Shown here: piece after piece, positions 59,793 to 64,000 of the stretch
Position numbering within the stretch: the first letter of the stretch is position 1
Layout of the letters: each line of letters starts with the position of its first letter
DNA from: Priapulus caudatus
Taxonomy: Eukaryota > Priapulida > Priapulimorpha > Priapulimorphida > Priapulidae
Direction of reading: 5' to 3'
DNA: 64,000 nt
NCBI RefSeq assembly: GCF_000485595.1
Contig: NW_014577114.1
Coordinates: 555,706-619,705, forward strand
The notes under the pieces: model-generated
Databases searched by the model: none
What the model was told of the DNA's origin: nothing
What the model saw: only the letters and a program-made list of their open reading frames with translations
Program-made: the position numbers and the translations under genes

Positions 59793-62131
59793 CAACGAGA
59801 GCATTTCGACAGTATAATTTTTAAGTGTCGGCCAACACTTTAAGAAAACCAATATCTCTGCACAATGCATCGCATCCGAATTGCACAGCGCCCGCGAATG
59901 AGCATATCTCAGTCAAATGAAATGGATGTATTTTCATTCACTTTATTAACACAACGTAACAAGTAACTGAAAGAACAGCCACTCATTATTGCATGGTGTG
60001 TTACAACGGTAAAAATCACATGAAATCAGAAACTAGATGTTTCGAATCGCACCCAACAACCTAAAATTCAACGATACTGTGTCTGGGGTTTGTTCCAACT
60101 GCTGCCGAAGCCTAGATATAGCTGTTATAGAAACCAAAGCAACAAATCTGCGGAATCCAATTCTCTACGGAAGCAGCCCATATAACTAAAAATACAAGCA
60201 CAGTGACTTACTTTCACACAATTAAATCGCACACTGCATAATATTACTCCTCTTCACAAAGGTGACGGAAAAAATATCTGTTAATCTCGAAAAGCATAAT
60301 TACTGTGTCTTAGATCCAACCGATTATTTCATTCAACGGATAGGTATAATATCAGCATTATATTTCGTCTCCGCAATTACGGATTCGTTGTGCCTTCTGA
60401 TGTGTCATACAACACTTGGCAAATTATAGATGTCTGACGAAATACTATAGTTTAATTACACTAAGATGATAACAAATTCTCATGAAATCATATAAAATTA
60501 CCACAAATTTCTAATTACACTTACAGCTAATTGCAAATTCAGTTTTTGTAAGATTTCCCGAAAATATTTTTAATAATGTATTCATTAAAAGGATCGCTTT
60601 GCAGAATTAATTAAAATTAATTATATTAAATAATAGTCAGCACACGCAAGTCTATGTGTGATAGGTGCGTGATTTGTCCTGTGACACATATCTGGATAGA
60701 ATCAAGGGTGCTTATTTACGTAGACGTTATAATCGTCTTTGCCTCGTACACCCAATAAACCTTAATCGAAATGAAATTTATAGTTCGGTTTACGGCGTTC
60801 ATTGTGGTGGATGCATCCGCTAACCCCGTCAGTCCTGCAGCGCATGCAAGCAAACAAAGACAATAGATTTTGCATGCGATTACGCAATTATTCGGAACGA
60901 CGCGCAAAATGTAATTTAGCGAAGGTGTACTTCTTATTACGAGAAAGGTATGGTAATAGGTAAGTACCCAAAAAGAGTACAGATAAATGACAATCTCGCC
61001 TCCTTTCAACCTTCTAGACGGGGATCAACTCAGTGTATTCCCAAAGTAGGCATACTGCGTTTAATACCGGTTGTTCGTGACTACGTAAGTGGCTAAGTGC
61101 CGAACATTGTATGCTTCCAGCCTCCAGGCACTGTGAGCTTCCCATGATTGCAACCGTAAATTAAATTATCGCTTAGACACGTCACTGTATTTCACTACAC
61201 CAAGTTCCTTACGCAAGGAAATACAAAACCAATATATAATTTGTCAATATGTACATTATACGTGCACATGCATGGTTTCAATCTAAATATCAACATGCCT
61301 AAATTAATAACAAATGGCCTGTAGTGCACTGTCTATGATGCTTAGAGTAATGGCGAAATCTTAAGAACGATTTCGAATTAATCCCGAAAATATGTGATAC
61401 AAAGTGAAGTCTCAGATCGTGAGATAGATGTAATAAAACAACATGGTTATATATCTCACGAGTACGATGCTTTAAAGGGATCATTTACTCTATAGGTTCT
61501 AGGGTTATTTCCAGTTAATTTAGGTTAAAATTACGCTATTATCAACAAATTATCACCATTAGAATTTATGTTTTTTTATGTTTTAAAACCAACGACTACA
61601 GTTTGATTACAACGATGGTGGCGCCACTTAAAGCGCACGATCTGAAAAGTTACGCAAAACGGCTTTTCAGCCAAGGCCTATAGACCGAAGGTGTTTCTTA
61701 TTTATTAATTTCAAAGCAAAGGAATTGTAATATCTTATAAACGACATATAGTTCAGTTATATTATGGATAAATTTGTCCTAAAATGAACATCGTTCGGTT
61801 AAATAGCATTTAGGTATAAATATAATTCCACCTTTGTGATTAGCCCTCGGTCTGTAACGTATATATATATATAATATATATATAACATATAACATAATAC
61901 TAATATAATATAAATATATATGTAGCCCATATGCCCGATTACGGCTCATTTGCTTCACATGTTCTCCGTTAATGTCGTACTAAACGTTTACACGCATTTA
62001 GTGGCGGTGCGGTTATTTTATAAGCTATACTACTGCTGTCGTTATGTGTATACGGGATAGGCGTTACACACTGACTTCCCGCCGTCTATCGGATGAACAT
62101 TATATTGGCTGTCTGTGGCTCGGCTGGAACC
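59793..62131. other. Unannotated intergenic stretch
   Basis: AT-rich, nothing recognised apart from the AT-rich tract at 61858-61925. Confidence 0.5.
61858..61925. repeat. AT-rich low-complexity tract
   Basis: TATATA runs with AATATA and CATATAA variants. Confidence 0.85.
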
Positions 62132-64000
62132 TCTTACATAGAGAGTCCATACAGAGAGAGCCAATACAGAGAGAGCCCATACAGAGAGAGCCAATACATA
62201 GAGAGCCAATACAGAGAGAGTCCATGCATAGAGAGCCCATACAGAGAGAGCCAATACATAGAGAGCCCATACAGAGAGAGCCAAACAAGCGAGAGAGCCC
62301 ATACATAGAGAGCTTCTACAGAGAGAGCCAATACGTAGAGAGCCAATACACAGAGAGCCAATACATAGAGAGCCAATACATAGAGAGCCAATACAGAGAG
62401 AGACCATACATAGAGAGCCAATACAGAGAGAGCCAATACATAGAGAGCCAATACATAGAGAGCCAATACAGAGAGAGTCCATGCATTGAGAGCCAATCCA
62501 TAGAAAGTCCATACAGAAAGAGACAATACATAGAGAGCCAATACAGAGAGAGCATCTACAGAGAGAGCCAATACATAGAGAGCATCTACAGAGAGAGCCA
62601 ATACGTAGAGAGCCAATACAGAGAGAGAGAGCCAATACATAGAGAGCCAATACATAGAGAGCCAATACAGAGAGAGCCAATACATAGAGAGCATCTACAG
62701 AGAGAGCCAATACGTAGAGAGCCAATACAGAGAGAGAGCCAATACATAGAGAGCCAATACAGAGAGAGCCAATACATAGAGAGTCCATACAGAGAGAGCC
62801 AATACATAGAGAGTCCATACAGAGAGAGCCAATACATAGAGAGTCCATACAGAGAAAGCCAATACATAGAGAGTCCATACAGAGAGAGCCAATACATAGA
62901 GAGTCCATCCAGAGAGAGCCAATACATAGAGAGTCCATCCGGAGAGAGCCAATACATAGAGAGTCCATCCAGAGAGAGCCAATACATAGAGAGTCCATCC
63001 AGAGAGCCAATACATAGAGAGTCCATCCAGAGAGAGCCAATACATAGAGAGCCCATACAGAGAGAGCCAATACATAGAGAGTCCATCCAGAGAGAGCCAA
63101 TACATAGAGAGTCCATCCGGAGAGAGCCAATACATAGAGAGTCCATCCGGAGAGAGCCAATACATAGAGAGTCCATCCAGAGAGAGCCAATACATAGAGA
63201 GTCCATCCAGAGAGAGCCAATACATAGAGAGTCCATACAGAGAGAGCCAATACATAGAGAGCCAATACAGAGAGAGCCATGCAAGCGAGAGAGCCCATAC
63301 AGAGAGAGCATCTACAGAGAGAGCCAATACATAGAGAGCCAATACAGAGAGAGCCCATGCATAGAGAGCCCATACAGAGAGAGCCAATTCAGAGAGAGCC
63401 AATACATAGAGAGCTTCTACAGAGAGAGCCAATACATAGAGAGCCCATACAAAGAGAGCCAATACAGAGAGAGACCATACATAGAGAGCATCTACAGAGA
63501 GAGCCAATACATAGAGAGTCCATACAGAGAGAGCCAAGCAAGAGAGAGAGAGCCCATACATAGAGAGCATCTACAGAGAAAGCCAATACGTAGAGAGCCA
63601 ATGCAGAGAGAGTCCATGCATAGAGAGCCCATACAGAGAGAGCCAATACATAGAGAGCCCATACAGAGAGAGCCAAGCAAGCGAGAGAGCCCATACATAG
63701 AGAGCTTCTACAGAGAGAGCCAATACGTAGAGAGCCAATACAGAGAGAGTCCATGCATAGAGAGCCCATACAGAGAGAGCCAATACATAGAGAGCCAATA
63801 CATAGAGAGCCAATACATAGAGAGCCAATACATAGAGAGCCAATACATAGAGAGCCAATACATAGAGAGCCAATACAGAGAGAGCCAAGCAAGCGAGAGA
63901 GCCCATACATAGAGAGCATCTACAGAGAGAGCCAATACATAGAGAGTCCATCCAGAGAGAGCCAATACATAGAGAGTCCATCCAGAGAGAGCCAATACAT
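62132..64000. repeat. 15-bp minisatellite with 30-bp and higher-order structure
   Basis: Two alternating 15-mers, AGAGAGCCAATACAT and AGAGAGTCCATACAG, with variants CCCATACAG, CATCTACAG and CTTCTACAG; about 124 units to the window edge. A marker variant around CAAGCGAGAGAGCCC recurs near 62284, 63276, 63535, 63676 and 63889, and is usually followed by a CATCTACAG or CTTCTACAG unit. The unit is five codons long and stop-free in five of six frames, giving a 622-codon plus-strand frame (REPIQ/ESQYI repeats) and 443-, 291- and 241-codon minus-strand frames. I do not take these as genes. The array continues beyond the window. Confidence 0.95.

Noticed and set aside
62044-62062. MCIRDR-like peptide at the start of the minisatellite frame, recalling sequencing-adapter read-through
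   Set aside because: Only about nine bases (ATGTGTATA) match the adapter; the following bases differ, so it is probably chance.

Overview
This window looks like intergenic and intronic DNA from a large, repeat-rich animal genome, most likely a marine invertebrate. It is AT-rich and eukaryotic: coding pieces are short and split by GT..AG introns, microsatellites are dense (CA, CT/GA, TATC), and many transposon families have decayed in place. I cannot name the species. Two assembly gaps are present (233-1204 and 19652-19701). All identifications come from reading motifs by eye, without database searches.

The only gene I judge intact is the 3' part of an RGK-family (Rad/Gem/Rem) small GTPase on the plus strand, with three exons between 26275 and 27432. 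Its first exon(s), carrying the P-loop, were not found here. A second host-derived locus is a dead, intronless carbohydrate sulfotransferase on the minus strand (17920-18670).

The dominant feature is an 8.1-kb Helentron (Helitron relative) at about 2080-10185. Both ends survive: a 13-bp inverted repeat and terminal hairpins. Its decayed gene runs, in order, through a Cys-rich N-terminal domain, an OTU protease-like domain, a HUH Rep nuclease, a Pif1-type helicase and an endonuclease/exonuclease/phosphatase domain. Two of its introns can be placed to the base because splicing restores the reading frame. The element sits inside an older MITE; a whole copy of that MITE lies in opposite orientation at 45558-45792.

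Other mobile DNA: a Ty3/gypsy-type integrase remnant (41985-42500); a 3.1-kb unit with ~380-bp inverted ends around a decayed gene with a TGCDTTS motif and a Cys-rich tail (47456-50521); the 3' end of a canonical Helitron (54722-55112); a MITE family with GCTGGGTTTACACTA ends (31286-31741 and 34693-34889); and a 396-bp palindromic MITE with a perfect 8-bp target duplication (58997-59392). A ~405-bp inverted repeat abuts the second gap (19702-20666).

The right edge (62132-64000 and beyond) is a 15-bp minisatellite whose unit is a multiple of three and lacks stops in five of six frames. It therefore creates long but probably meaningless open frames. Most remaining sequence is AT-rich DNA in which I see no gene.
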